From contig CAUYUJ010000947.1 of NCBI GenBank assembly GCA_963575745.1, positions 307,349 through 371,348 on the forward strand: 64,000 nucleotides of DNA, written 5' to 3'. This document shows positions 55,048 through 64,000 of this stretch, in pieces. Within the stretch, counting starts at the first letter, position 1. Each line of letters begins with the position of its first letter. This DNA is from Prorocentrum cordatum (lineage: Eukaryota; Sar; Dinophyceae; Prorocentrales; Prorocentraceae). Made by a program: the position numbers and the translations under genes. The notes under the pieces are model-generated. The model had not been told where the DNA came from and did no database searches. It saw nothing but the letters and a program-made list of their open reading frames with translations.

Positions 55048-55788
55048 ATGATGGGCGGTGTGATCGAGAAGCCAGGCGGCCCGACGGCGTGGGACTTGCC
55101 AATCAAGCAGTGGGAGGGCCGCTCCCAGAATACAACGAACTATGTTGTGGACGCGGTCGCTTCCCCAAGCGATTTGTCCGCTGTCGACTGGGGCGCGGTC
55201 TATGAGATCATGAAGAAGGGGGGCTACAACAACCTGCCCCCGCCGCTTGGGTTTCTCGAGAAGGCCAAGATCCCAATGTTCCGCGATCTGCGCGTGTCGA
55301 AGCCCGCCGGCGGCGACTTCATCGCGGTGAAATTCATCAAATTTCCCAACGACCAGAAATCCAACGCCATTCGGCATTTGATCGTTGGCGAGCCGTTGAT
55401 TTCCCAGCGGCCCGCGACCGTTGCGCGACGCTGATAGTAATCCAAGTGATGCTCGGCGACATGAGTGGCGTCCTCTTCAAGCATTGGATGTTCGAGGCGC
55501 CCGTCGCCGCGCGAGCGGGCCCTGCGCCTGGGGGCGAGGGGGGTGCAGGAGAAGCAGAGGAAGCTTGCCGTCGGGTTCGCCTCCAAAATGGATGAGGCGC
55601 CGCGCGGCGACTTCGATGGCCAGCGAATGTTGCGGGCTGAGCGCCAGCTTGTCGACCCAGAGAGCCCGATCCACCATTGCAGGCGCGAGCTGATTGACCG
55701 GGTGCTCATGGAGATCGAAGATAGAGGCCATTTAGCGTGCGAGGTGACCTGCTGCCCGTCCATTCATCATGACATCTGCCCGGAGTAG
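55048..55788 (+). pseudogene. Unrecognised protein-coding segment, two frame breaks (block a)
   Basis: Starts at ATG 55048 (MMGGVIEKPGG). Third codon positions are about three-quarters G/C and AAG, GAG, ATC and CTG dominate, unlike the antisense frames. The first part contains VYEIMKKGGYNNLPPPLGF and VSKPAGGDFIAVKFIKFP. Near 55400 coding passes to another frame (QVMLGDMSGVLFKHWMFEAP) and near 55515 back to the first frame (KLAVGFASKMDEAPRGDF, then RRELIDRVLMEIEDRG), ending at TAG 55786-55788. Total about 245 codons. No signal peptide, membrane segment or known domain is recognised. The breaks may be sequencing errors, real mutations or small introns. Confidence 0.5.
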
Positions 55789-56214
55789 TCGGGCCTTGCC
55801 GAGCGCGTCCTGGCCGCCCTCTGGGCGAACAATTTGCTCGCCATTTGCGGGGCTAGGTTTGGAAAGGCCTTTCTTATATGTATATACACATGCATAGAGT
55901 CTGGGCTTTGCCATCGCGCGCCTGCGCGCCGACGTTGGGGGGGCGCGCGGCAGCGAAGTCATCGTGGCGGTGCGGGTGTTGCCCGAAATCAATTTCTCCC
56001 GCGGGGAGTGCGGGGGGCGCGGGGGAGGTGGGCGCCCTGCATTTCTGTCGACGGGCGTCTTTCCGACCGGCGGCCCCGCGCGCTCGCGGCGTGGGCGGGG
56101 AGGGGGGGGCGCGCTGGGCCAGCGTTGTGCGACGCTGGAGCCATCTGGCGCGCGCGTCCCACGCGGCGTGAGATGCCTCCGTTGCTCGAGAAACCTGCCC
56201 GGCGGCGCGTTTCC
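55789..56214 (+). other. GC-rich gap within the coding island, possible intron
   Basis: Coding-like codon use is lost here. It contains a short TATATGTATATACACAT stretch (55876). It could be an intron; splice sites are not certain. Confidence 0.35.
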
Positions 56215-57330
56215 CCCCGCCCGCCGTCGGCATTCTTCGACGCGGCCCAGATCAACGCGATGACCTGCGCCAGGTGGGGGCGCGGCGGTGTCCGTGCAGG
56301 GGCCGGGCGAGGTTCGCTGGGGGTGGCGAATGTAATGCGGCCGCGGAGCCGACGCCCGCGCGGCGGGCATTTGCCGTCGCGGTCGCAGACGACGGCGCTC
56401 CTGATCGACGTGATCTTACCCGCGTGCACCAGTATTTTTCCAGCGGCATCGTCGGGGCCATGGTGAAGCGCTGCGGCGTCTTGCTCTACGCGAAGAATTG
56501 GCTCTACTCCCGCCCAGCTGGCCAGGGCAAGACAGTCGAGACGTTCCTGCTGTACTCGGGGTGCTGGGGGCCAGATGCGGGCAAGGCGCTTTGGGCGTGC
56601 TTGCAGGGCGGCAGCGTTCGGCGCGATGGCGAAGAGTTCGACCGCCTGCTCCCCCTCGAGGAGGGAGATGGCCGAGATCATGGCGAATCGCATGGCGGCT
56701 TCTCGCGCCGCTGCCGCGGCGCGCGTCGGCGACGGGCGCGGCGCTGGGGCAGCCGCGGCCCCGCCGCGGCCCAACCTTGGCAATGGCGAGAGCCCCGAAG
56801 ATGGCGGCGGGGCAGCCGCGGCATCGGCGCCGCCCAGCCCCGACGAGTTCGACGAGGAGGGCGCCTTTGGCCTCGGTGGCGGGCTCGACGTCCACGAGGG
56901 CCCCGAAGCTGCGCCGGCCGCGCCGCGCGCGCCGACGGCGCGGAGGCCCGGGCGCATCAAAATTGAGAAGGGCGTCTGGAAGAACCCCCTGCCAGGCAAT
57001 CGCCGCATAGACTTCGGCTGCCCGTCGCCAGCGCCGAAGAAGATGGGCGGGGGGGGCTCTCGCTGGAGCTGGAGCGCGTGGCCGTTCTGAGCGACGAGAT
57101 TCTGCGGGCAGGCGCTGGCTTTGCGAGCGGCGGGGCGGCCGCGAAGCGAGAGTTCGAGCGGCGGGCCGAGGGCAGCGCGCGCGCGGACATCTCGGGCGTG
57201 GGCGTATTCTTGCGGCCGCGGGCGCAGGCGCGCCACTTCGCCCCGGGTGAGATGTTCGTTTGCCGCGCTGCCTGCAGATTTGCTGCGCCATTGGTCGCGC
57301 GCCGCAGACCGCGCAGCGTTTGGGGGCGCG
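56215..57330 (+). pseudogene. Unrecognised protein-coding segment, homopolymer frame breaks (block b)
   Basis: A chain of coding-like frames with GC-rich third positions: SAFFDAAQINAMTCAR (56227-56274); after a G5 run a Cys-rich part (RRCPCRGRARFAGGGEC); then DLTRVHQYFSSGIVGAMVK and AGQGKTVETFLLYSGCWGP (56410-56670). After another one-base shift near 56660 comes MAEIMANRMAASRAAAAARV, an Ala/Pro/acidic linker, and RIKIEKGVWKNPLPGNRR. A G8 run at 57049-57056 then shifts into LSLELERVAVLSDEILRAG and FASGGAAAKREFERRAEG. Each junction needs a single base. No domain family is recognised. It is probably a continuation of the gene at 55048. Confidence 0.5.
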
Positions 57331-57600
57331 CTCGTGCGATTGTTTTACATGAGACCGTCGCGCGCCGCGCCGTTCCTGGCCGCCCCGGGCTTGCGGCGGC
57401 CTCTGTGACAAGAGCGAGGACTGCCGGCGGGGAGGCGGGGCGTCCCTTCGGCGGCCCGCTCGCGTTTCCCGCGGCAAGGGGCGTGGCGTTTCTCGTGGCA
57501 GCGTTCGGCTGGCAGGGCAGAGCGCGCGGCCTGCCCCTCGCGCGCCCCGCGCGCGATGACTTTCTCGTTTCCCGAGAGGAGGGGGGCCCGCGCCGCCGCG
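57331..57600 (+). other. GC-rich gap within the coding island, possible intron
   Basis: Open but not coding-like; no splice sites assigned. Confidence 0.35.
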
Positions 57601-57900
57601 GCGCCGCCGCGCGCTCGCATGGCGGCCGCGACGGCGCCCGTGAAGCTCGCGAAGATGCAGGCGAAGTGCCCCGCCGTCAACAAGGCCGACGGCAAGAAAG
57701 CCACCCCGCCCAAACGCGCGCCTGACATTCGGCGTGGCGCCGCCGCCATCTCGAGGGGGCGGAAGGGCGGGGCCGCGCGGGGGAGCTGCGTCATGGACTT
57801 CAGCAGCGGCCCCAAGAAGCCTGTCATTGACAAACTGCGCAAGGTGAAGATCGTGCCCAAGTGGGGTGGATCCATGTGCCCGCGTTGCGGGGAGGGGGGG
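57601..57900 (+). CDS. Unrecognised basic coding segment with a CPRCG motif (block c)
   Basis: The frame, with GC-rich third positions, reads PVKLAKMQAKCPAVNKADGK, then SCVMDFSSGPKKPVIDKL and VKIVPKWGGSMCPRCGE. It is Lys/Arg-rich, and the C-x2-C could be half of a zinc-binding site whose other half lies in the next block (VCNSP near 58110). A candidate start is ATG 57619, but the segment may be an internal exon. After 57895 a run of about 12 G disrupts the reading. The function is unknown. Confidence 0.5.
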
Positions 57901-58088
57901 GGGGGGGCGCCGGGGCCTCGGGGGGCCGCGGAGAGTAGAAGGGCGGGCGAGGGCGCCGTTGCAGTGCACTCGCCATCTGGCTTGTCCAGCCCGGATTCAA
58001 CGCGGGAAAGGGCTAATCCTTCTTGACCCTGGAAGATCAGTCATCCGTCTTTTTCTGCGCGGTGGCAGGCTGCTCGCGAGCTACCGCG

Positions 58089-58206
58089 CAGCCATTCGGC
58101 AATCGAGGGCGTCTGCAACTCGCCCCGCGCGGCGCGCGCCAAGCACGCGAGCGCGAATGGGTCGAATATCAAATTCGGCAAGGGCGTGGAATGGCCGTGC
58201 GTCTAA
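58089..58206 (+). CDS. Unrecognised coding segment (block d)
   Basis: Frame SHSAIEGVCNSPRAARAK then HASANGSNIKFGKGVEWPCV, ending at TAA 58204-58206. Codon use matches the preceding blocks. The same frame beyond the stop (ADDVDLGEMEGPAAGPLAK) is also coding-like, so the stop may be recent or an error. This is the last coding-like DNA before the 77-bp array. Confidence 0.4.
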
Positions 58207-58235
58207 GCAGACGACGTGGACTTGGGGGAGATGGA

Positions 58236-58665
58236 GGGCCCGGCCGCGGGGCCCCTCGCGAAGGCGCCGATGAGAGGGGTGGGAGGGGCGCGAAACCATG
58301 CAAATAGTATGGGTTTCCGATGCCCTCCTCGCTCAAGCGGGGCCTCCCTGGAGGGGTGGGAAGGGCCACGAAACCATGAAAATACATGGTTTTCCGATGC
58401 CCTCCTCGCTGAGGCGGGGCCTCCCTGGAGAGATGAGAAGGGCACGAAACCATGTCAATAGTATGGTTTTCCGATACCCTCCTCGCTCAGGCGGGGCCTC
58501 TCTGGAGGGGTGGGAGGGGCACGAAACCATGAAAATAATATGGTTTTCCGATGCCCTCCTCGCTGAGGCGGGGCCTCCCTGGAGAGGTGGGAAGGGCGCG
58601 AAACCATGTAAATAGTATTTCCGATACCCTCCTCGCTCAGGCGGGGCCTCTCTGGAGGGGTGGAA
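58236..58665. repeat. 77-bp satellite with dimeric alternation, ~5.5 copies
   Basis: GAAACCATG at 58292, 58370, 58446, 58523 and 58600. Units alternate between 'ctcaggcggggcctc..gaggggtgg' and 'ctgaggcggggcctc..gagaggtgg', a 154-bp higher order. It contains the palindromic core GGGGCCTCC. Confidence 0.88.
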
Positions 58666-59540
58666 ATGGCATTGATATGGGAGGCGGGCGGCGAAAGGGA
58701 GAAGAAGAGGACGTTCTGGGAAAACAAGAGCCCCATTCAGGATGTGGGAATTATTTCTAAATACATAAGTCAGAAACCCAAATCCCAATGGAAACGCATG
58801 GTTTGGGCCCCCTGGTGTCACAAACCTTTTGTTTTCATTTTGATTTTTTGGATTTCTCAGGTGGAAAGTTCAGAAATATTTTAAATTGAGAAAATGAAAG
58901 CAAGAACTCGTAAACAATAAAAACACAGCGCGTTTATTTGGGACTCTTTAGTTTCCAGCGAAAAATTCACCCAGGCCCGGACTGTCAAAATCCAGAACAT
59001 CAAACAATCACGCTAAAAACGTATGGTTGCTGGAATCCAATTCCAGAAGTCCCCCAAATCGCAATGGAAACGCAGTGTTTGGGTCCTCATGACATCGCAA
59101 ACCTTGTCTTTTTCATTTTGAGATTCGGAATTCGCAACCCCAGGGGGCTTCTTGGATAATTGTGCCGGAGGGCAGGAAATTACAGAAATCCAAACAGGTC
59201 AAGTGAAATCGTATGGCTTCTATGATTTCCACCCCACAAATCGAAATAATCCAAGTGAAATCGTAAGGTTTGGTGACTGTCGTGCGTGCGGAAAAGGTCC
59301 CTGCCAGCCTGGGTCTTGCTTTGTGAAGGATGGCGTCCCTGCCGGCGTTGGTCTTCTTTGCGCCGAGTTGAAAGAAACCAAACGCCAGCAGCCGCCAGGG
59401 GAATTGGCAATCGAGAGAGAGGACGGAACGGGGGACGTAGGGGAACGGGGCAGAGAGCAGGAAGTGGAACAGAGGAGGAATGAACGGAAAACGACCGACG
59501 AACAACGTTACAATAACAGAAAACGATGAATGGGTGCTGG
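58666..59540. other. AT-richer interval with internal repeats, no gene recognised
   Basis: 'caatggaaacgcatggtttg' (58788) and 'caatggaaacgcagtgtttg' (59060) mark diverged direct copies about 275 bp apart; 'aagtgaaatcgta' occurs at 59202 and 59253. Base composition differs from the GC-rich island to the left. Confidence 0.5.
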
Positions 59541-59590
59541 GGGGTCCACACATATGTATATATATGTATACACATGTATATATGTGGTGG
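59541..59590. repeat. (TATATG)n-like AT tract
   Basis: Short TATATATGTATACACATG stretch. Confidence 0.8.
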
Positions 59591-59699
59591 AATACAACAT
59601 CTTTATATCACATATAATCTACACAACTGCTTGTCTGTTGACTTTCCTTCTCCTTTCATTTCCTCGTCTCTTTCGCTCGTCATCTTGGCTTATTTTCCT

Positions 59700-60482
59700 C
59701 GCTGTTCTTCTCTTCTCTTCTCTTCTCTTCTCTTCTCTTCTCTTCTCTTTTCTTCTCTTCTCTTCTCCTCTCTCCTCTCCTCTCCTCTTCTCTTCTCTTC
59801 TCTTCTCTGCTCTGCTCTTCTCTTCTCTTCTCTTCTTTTATCTTCTCTCCTCTTCTCTTCTCTTCTCTTCTCCTCTGTCCTCTCCTCTCCTCTCCTCTTC
59901 TCTTCTCTTCTCTTCTCTTCTCTTCTCTTTTCTTCTCTTCTCATCTCTTATCCTCTCCCCTCTCCTCTCCTCTCCTCTCCTCTTCTCTTATCTTCTCTTC
60001 TCTTTCCTCTCTTCTCTCCTCTCCTCTCCTCTCCTCTCCTCTTCTCTCCTCTCCTCTCCTCTCCTATCTCTCTCTTCTCTTCTCTTCTCTTCTCTCTCTC
60101 TCTCTCTTCTCTTCTCTTCTCTTCTCTTCTCTTCTCTTCTCTTCTCTTCTCTTCTCTTCTCTTCTCTTCTCTTCTCTTCTCTTCTCTTCTCTTCTCTTCT
60201 CTTCTCTTCTCTTCTCTTCTCTTCTCTTCTCTTCTCTTCTCTTCTCTTCTCTTCTCTTCTCTTCTCTTCTCTTCTCTTCTCTTCTCTTCTCTTCTCTTCT
60301 CTTCTCTTCTCTCTTTCTCTTCTCTTCTCTTCTCTTCTCTTCTCTTCTCTTCTCTTCTCTTCTCTTCTCTTCTCTTCTCTTCTCTTCTCTTCTCTTCTCT
60401 TCTCTTCTCTTCTCTTCTCTTCTCTTCTCTTCTCTTCTCTTCTCTTCTCTTCTCTTTTCTTCTCTTCTCTTCTCTTCTCCTC
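59700..60482. repeat. (CTCTT)n pentamer microsatellite, ~780 bp
   Basis: A pure pyrimidine strand. 60065-60480 is nearly perfect TCTCT/TCTTC pentamers; 59750-60060 is interrupted. The open frames of about 400 codons (Ser/Leu/Phe on plus, Arg/Glu/Lys on minus) are artefacts. Confidence 0.98.
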
Positions 60483-61767
60483 TTCCTCCTCGGCCCCCGC
60501 CTCCGCCTCGTACTTCTGCTCCTTTCACCCGTTTGCTCCCCGATCCGCAAGTCATCCACCCAGTGGAAACTCACACGGGTGTTCAAGCATACCGGCCAAG
60601 CGGTGGCCGCCAGCCAGGTGCCGCCCCCACGACAGGCCCCCACCCCCAAGGCACCATTGCATGAAGGGCGACTACCACGCCCATCCCGAACACAGGGACC
60701 AGCCAGCCTCGAGGCCTGCGTGAGCCGCCAACAGCGACTCCCTCCTGCGAGTGGTTCTGCCGTTTGTCCTCCCTTCCCTGTCCTCAGCCACTCTGGCTCA
60801 AGCCTTTGAGGGTCGAGGCTCAGGTGGGTACCCGGGTGCTCTGATGCCTCGGAGCGGCCCCGTTGCCCAGCCCGGCTAGCGAGCCGAAACACCTTTCCTG
60901 CAGTCGGGATCCTTTGGATAGCCTGTTGCTCCGCTAGTTTTGGCCCACCACGCTTCTGCGCGACACGCCTTCCGGCCCCCGGTCCAGAAGGCGTCGACGC
61001 CCCGAGCCTTTACGGGCCTCCCGCCTTTCCCACTCGCCAAGGGCGCAGCCTGTCGCTGGGGCCGCCGTGGCGAGACGCTCTCCCGAAGTTCCCGACCGCG
61101 TCTCGTGCTGTCGCAGTGATTTCGCCCCACCGGATCCCGAGACAGTACGGAGGTGGCGGTGGGGTGGGCGAGCGGCGGCGCGGCCCGCCCGCACGAGGAC
61201 GAGGCCCTGCGCCTTGCCTTGGCCGGCGCGTGCGAGCGGGGCGAGCTCTGGCTGGAGCTGCGGGAGACGAGGGGGGGGGGGCGGGCTGCCGTGCGCGCGC
61301 GCGCGCGCCGTGCGGCCACGCGCGCGGGCAGCGGGGGATCGGACCCTGCTTGGGTCCTCTCTGCTCGCCCCCGCTCCCTCGTCCTCCCTCGGCGTTCCCT
61401 CTTCCAGGCGCTCCCTCCCAGACATCCGGCGTCTCGAAAACATCGGGACGACATCGTTTTCGGCCCCTCGGGGCCCTTACCAGGCCTCGGGGCCGTCAAC
61501 AAAACGACTCGGGATGAAAACCCGGCCCCAAGGAAGTGGGCGAGAGGTCGAGTGCACGTCCCAGGAAAACATTGAGACGCCGGATGTGTGCGTCCTCCTC
61601 CCTCCTTCCTCTGTCTCCCTCCCGCCCTCCTTCCTCTCTCCTCCCTCCGCGCGGATTTCTAAGGGCCCACCTCAGTCGAGCGCGTGGAGCGCGCCAGGGG
61701 GGCCCAGCGCCGATCCAAACAATCCGCGCGGACCTCTGACAGTTGATATTTGTGTCGTTTTTTCACG
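60483..61767. other. GC-rich interval without recognisable gene
   Basis: Long frames on both strands (for example 60876-61502 minus and 61067-61798 plus) are Arg/Pro/Ala-rich without motifs. It includes a G10 run and (GC)n tract at 61272-61306. Confidence 0.4.
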
Positions 61768-61966
61768 GAAAAGGCGCAGGCCCAGGGTTCTCTTTTAGTA
61801 TGTAAACATGTCCCCGGTGCCCAACTTGAAGGAGGCCGGCGGATTCTTTCCCTGATAAATATCGAGGTCGAAGGAGGCCGGCGGATTAAAATTTGAGGAT
61901 GTCTCAGGCGAAACGCTTGTTTTTGAAATCCCGATCGAGAAATCACAGGGTGCGGGACACCTCAGC
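61768..61966 (+). repeat. Flank element of the 15-bp array, copy 1
   Basis: 'cccagggttctcttttag', a doubled 'gaggccggcggatt' and 'gaggatgtctcaggcgaaac' are shared with 62921-63075. It ends with 'aaatcacagggtgcggga', a phrase repeated once inside the array at 62136. Confidence 0.8.
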
Positions 61967-62672
61967 ACGACCACACCCCCAGCATGACCACACCCCAGCA
62001 CGACCACGCCCAGCACGACCACGCCACACCCCAGCACGACCACACCCCAGCACGACCACACCCCAGCACGACCACACCCCAGCACGACCACACCCCAGCA
62101 CCAGCACGACCACACCCCAGCACGACCCGATCGATAAATCACAGGGTGCGGACCACCCCAGCACGACCACACCCCAGCACGACCCCACCCCAGCACGACC
62201 CCACCCCAGCACGACCACGCCCCAGCACGACCACACCCCAGCACGACCACACCCCAGCACGACCACACCCCAGCACGACCCCACCCCAGCACGACCCCAC
62301 CCTAGCACGACCACACCCCAGCACGACCACACCCCAGAACGACCACACCCCAGCACGACCCCACCCAAGCACGACCCCACCCCAGCACGACCACACCCCA
62401 GCACGACCACACCCCAGCAGGACCCCACCCCAGCACGACCCCACCCCAGCAAGACCACACCCCAGCACGACCACACCCCAGCACGACCTCACCACAGCAC
62501 GACCACACCCCAGCACGACCACGCCCCAGCACGACCACGCCCCAGCACGACCACGCCCCAGCACGACCACCCCCCAGCACGACCACCCCCCCAGCACGAC
62601 CACCCCCCAGCACGACCACCCCCCAGCACGACCACACCCCAGCACGACCACTCCCCAGCACGACCACACCGC
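61967..62672. repeat. 15-bp minisatellite CCCCAGCACGACCACA, ~46 copies
   Basis: CCAGCACGACCACAC repeats with few substitutions; a copy of the flank phrase interrupts it at 62126-62153. Fifteen bases equal five codons, so all frames stay open (HDHTPARPHPST-type frames) without evidence of a protein. Confidence 0.97.
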
Positions 62673-62698
62673 CTTGGTTGAGTGGTTGCCTGTCGTCG

Positions 62699-62842
62699 TG
62701 GAATGTTTCGTGGGGTGTCTCGTGGAATGTTTCGCGGGGTGTCTCGTGGAATGTTTCGTGAGGTGTCTCGTGGAATGTTTCGTGAGGTGTCTCGTGGGAT
62801 GTTTCGTGAAGTGTCTCGTGGGATGTTTCGTGAGGTGTTGCC
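62699..62842. repeat. 24-bp minisatellite, 6 copies
   Basis: TGGAATGTTTCGTGGGGTGT and 'ctcg' repeat six times with small changes. Confidence 0.95.
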
Positions 62843-62920
62843 CAGTTGGGTATCGTGAAAACGTGTCCATGCTCCACATGTCTATATCCCTTTCCGGGTT
62901 CGTGGGTCCATCATGTTCCC

Positions 62921-63075
62921 GGAAAGGGCGTGGGCCCAGGGTTCTCTTTTAGAAGTTTGCCCCCGGAATCGACGGGAAGAGGGCCGGCGGAATTATTCTG
63001 CGATAAATTACATGCGGGAAGAGGGCCGGCGGAATTATTTTTGAGGATGTCCCTAGCGAAACGCTTGTTCCTCAG
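62921..63075 (+). repeat. Flank element of the 15-bp array, copy 2
   Basis: Same order of landmarks as 61768-61925, including a doubled 'gggccggcggaattatt'. The two copies bracket the 15-bp and 24-bp arrays in direct orientation. Confidence 0.8.
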
Positions 63076-63600
63076 AATTTGTTGAGGATGTCTCGAGTGA
63101 AACGCTGGTTTTGCAGAGTTGGGGATGTCTCGAGCGAAACGCTTGTTTTCAGAATTTGTTGAGAATGTCTCGAGCGAGACGCTGGTTTTGCAGAGCCGAC
63201 CGAGACGCGGAAAAGCGCCCCGCGCGCAGGAATTCCGATGATGTTTCGCGCTTGCCGCGTCCTGCGCGCAGGAATTTCGAGGATGTCTCGACTAATTCGT
63301 TTGTTTCGCCCGGATTTCCTTGAATTTTGGCAGGATGTCGAAATGCTTGTCTTTCATAATTTGTTGAAGACGTTTCGAGCGAAACGCTGGTTTTGCAAAA
63401 TTGGGCGATGTCTCGAGCGGGTGCCTCGTGGGGGGCCTCGTGGGGGTCCAGACTTCAAAGGATGTCTCAGGCGAAATGCTTATTTTCACGTCCCGCTCGC
63501 AAGAATTCCGAGGATGTCTCGCGCGTGCCGCGTCCCGCGCGCAGGAATTCTGAGGATGTTGGCAGGATGTCTCGAGCGAAACGCTTGTCCCCAGCACGTT
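63040..63600 (+). repeat. GGATGTCTCGAGCGAAACGC repeats
   Basis: The 20-base core recurs at irregular 45-90 bp spacing (near 63046, 63086, 63124, 63165, 63280, 63368, 63408, 63461 and 63567), often followed by 'tggttttgcaga' or 'ttgttttcagaatttgttga'. Confidence 0.85.
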
Positions 63601-64000
63601 CTGTAGTGCGTCCCCTTGGCACGTTCCGCGGTGCGTCCCCATGGCACGTCCCTTGGCACGTCGCTTGGCGGGTCCCTTGAGACGTTCCGCGTCGCGTCCT
63701 CCTGGCATGTCCCCTTGTCAATTAGCTCTGGGGCAGCTACTATGTGTTCAGGCAGCTCGAGCTTAAGATCCAGATCAGTTCGGTTAGGACTCGGATGCAA
63801 AGGAGGACTCGATCCACGAGGCTAGAGAGCACAATCGCGGCATGGCACATCGCAATTCAGCACGGCGCAGCACAGCACAAATCGATACACTCAGCATTGC
63901 AACTTGGCACGTTCCTTGGCACGTTCCGTGGGCGTCCCTTGGCGAGTCCCGCTGGCACGTCGCGTGGCGCGTCCCCTGGCACATCCCGTGGCACATCCAT
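63600..64000. repeat. GGCACGTCCC short repeats
   Basis: 'cttggcacgtcccttggcac' and related 10-12 base phrases at 63605-63720 and 63905-64000, with a unique 180-bp stretch between. The array runs off the right window edge. Confidence 0.8.

Noticed and set aside
55006-55763. Antisense open frames over the coding island
   Set aside because: Third-position G/C and codon choice favour the plus strand; antisense frames are open because of GC-rich codons.
60791-60800. TGGCTCAAG, the end of the dinoflagellate spliced leader
   Set aside because: A nine-base match is expected by chance in a window this size; upstream bases do not match.
59526-60809. Frames of about 400 codons rich in Ser, Leu and Phe
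   Set aside because: Produced by the CTCTT microsatellite.

Overview
The window looks like repeat-dominated nuclear DNA of a dinoflagellate. I infer this from a 14-base exact match to the dinoflagellate spliced leader (28295-28308), three different non-LTR retrotransposons of the kind common in those genomes, large GC-rich satellites, and few coding islands with GC-rich third codon positions. Genus cannot be decided from the sequence. No rRNA, tRNA, CRISPR array or bacterial-type operon is visible.

Layout. 0-7.3 kb: 73-bp, 97-bp, 102-bp and ~330-bp satellites; the 102-bp array sits inside the 97-bp array. 7.3-15.4 kb: microsatellites, a ~240-bp triplication, GGCAC-type, ~42-bp and ~147-bp repeats and a CCAAGAGGC array. 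15.7-19.5 kb: two 90-bp satellite arrays with duplicated left flanks. 19.5-25.3 kb: a nearly complete minus-strand LINE (ORF1; ORF2 with endonuclease, reverse transcriptase, zinc knuckle, RNase H and a Cys/His tail), with a 3' stem-loop and an (ATC)n tail. 25.9-26.6 kb: the 3' end of a second LINE type with a decayed restriction-like endonuclease. 28.3-31.4 kb: a third, heavily decayed plus-strand LINE preceded by the spliced-leader relic. 32-46 kb: short satellites, two copies of a composite repeat, a small insertion with direct repeats, a MITE-like element and microsatellites. 46.4-48.8 kb: coding-like blocks of an unrecognised minus-strand gene. 49.9-54.9 kb: a 1.2-kb CTA microsatellite and a third 90-bp satellite. 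55.0-58.2 kb: a GC-rich plus-strand coding island of unknown function. 58.2-64 kb: 77-bp, CTCTT, 15-bp, 24-bp and CTCGAGCGAAACGC repeats.

No pathway can be read here. The connected story is one of mobile elements and satellites. A 45-bp hairpin sequence is shared by the 5' side of the LINE and by the edges of two unrelated arrays, and a 20-bp core motif recurs in five repeat blocks. Most breaks in the LINE and in the coding island fall in homopolymers, so some apparent frameshifts may be sequencing or assembly errors. Most long open frames in the window are by-products of satellites whose period is a multiple of three.
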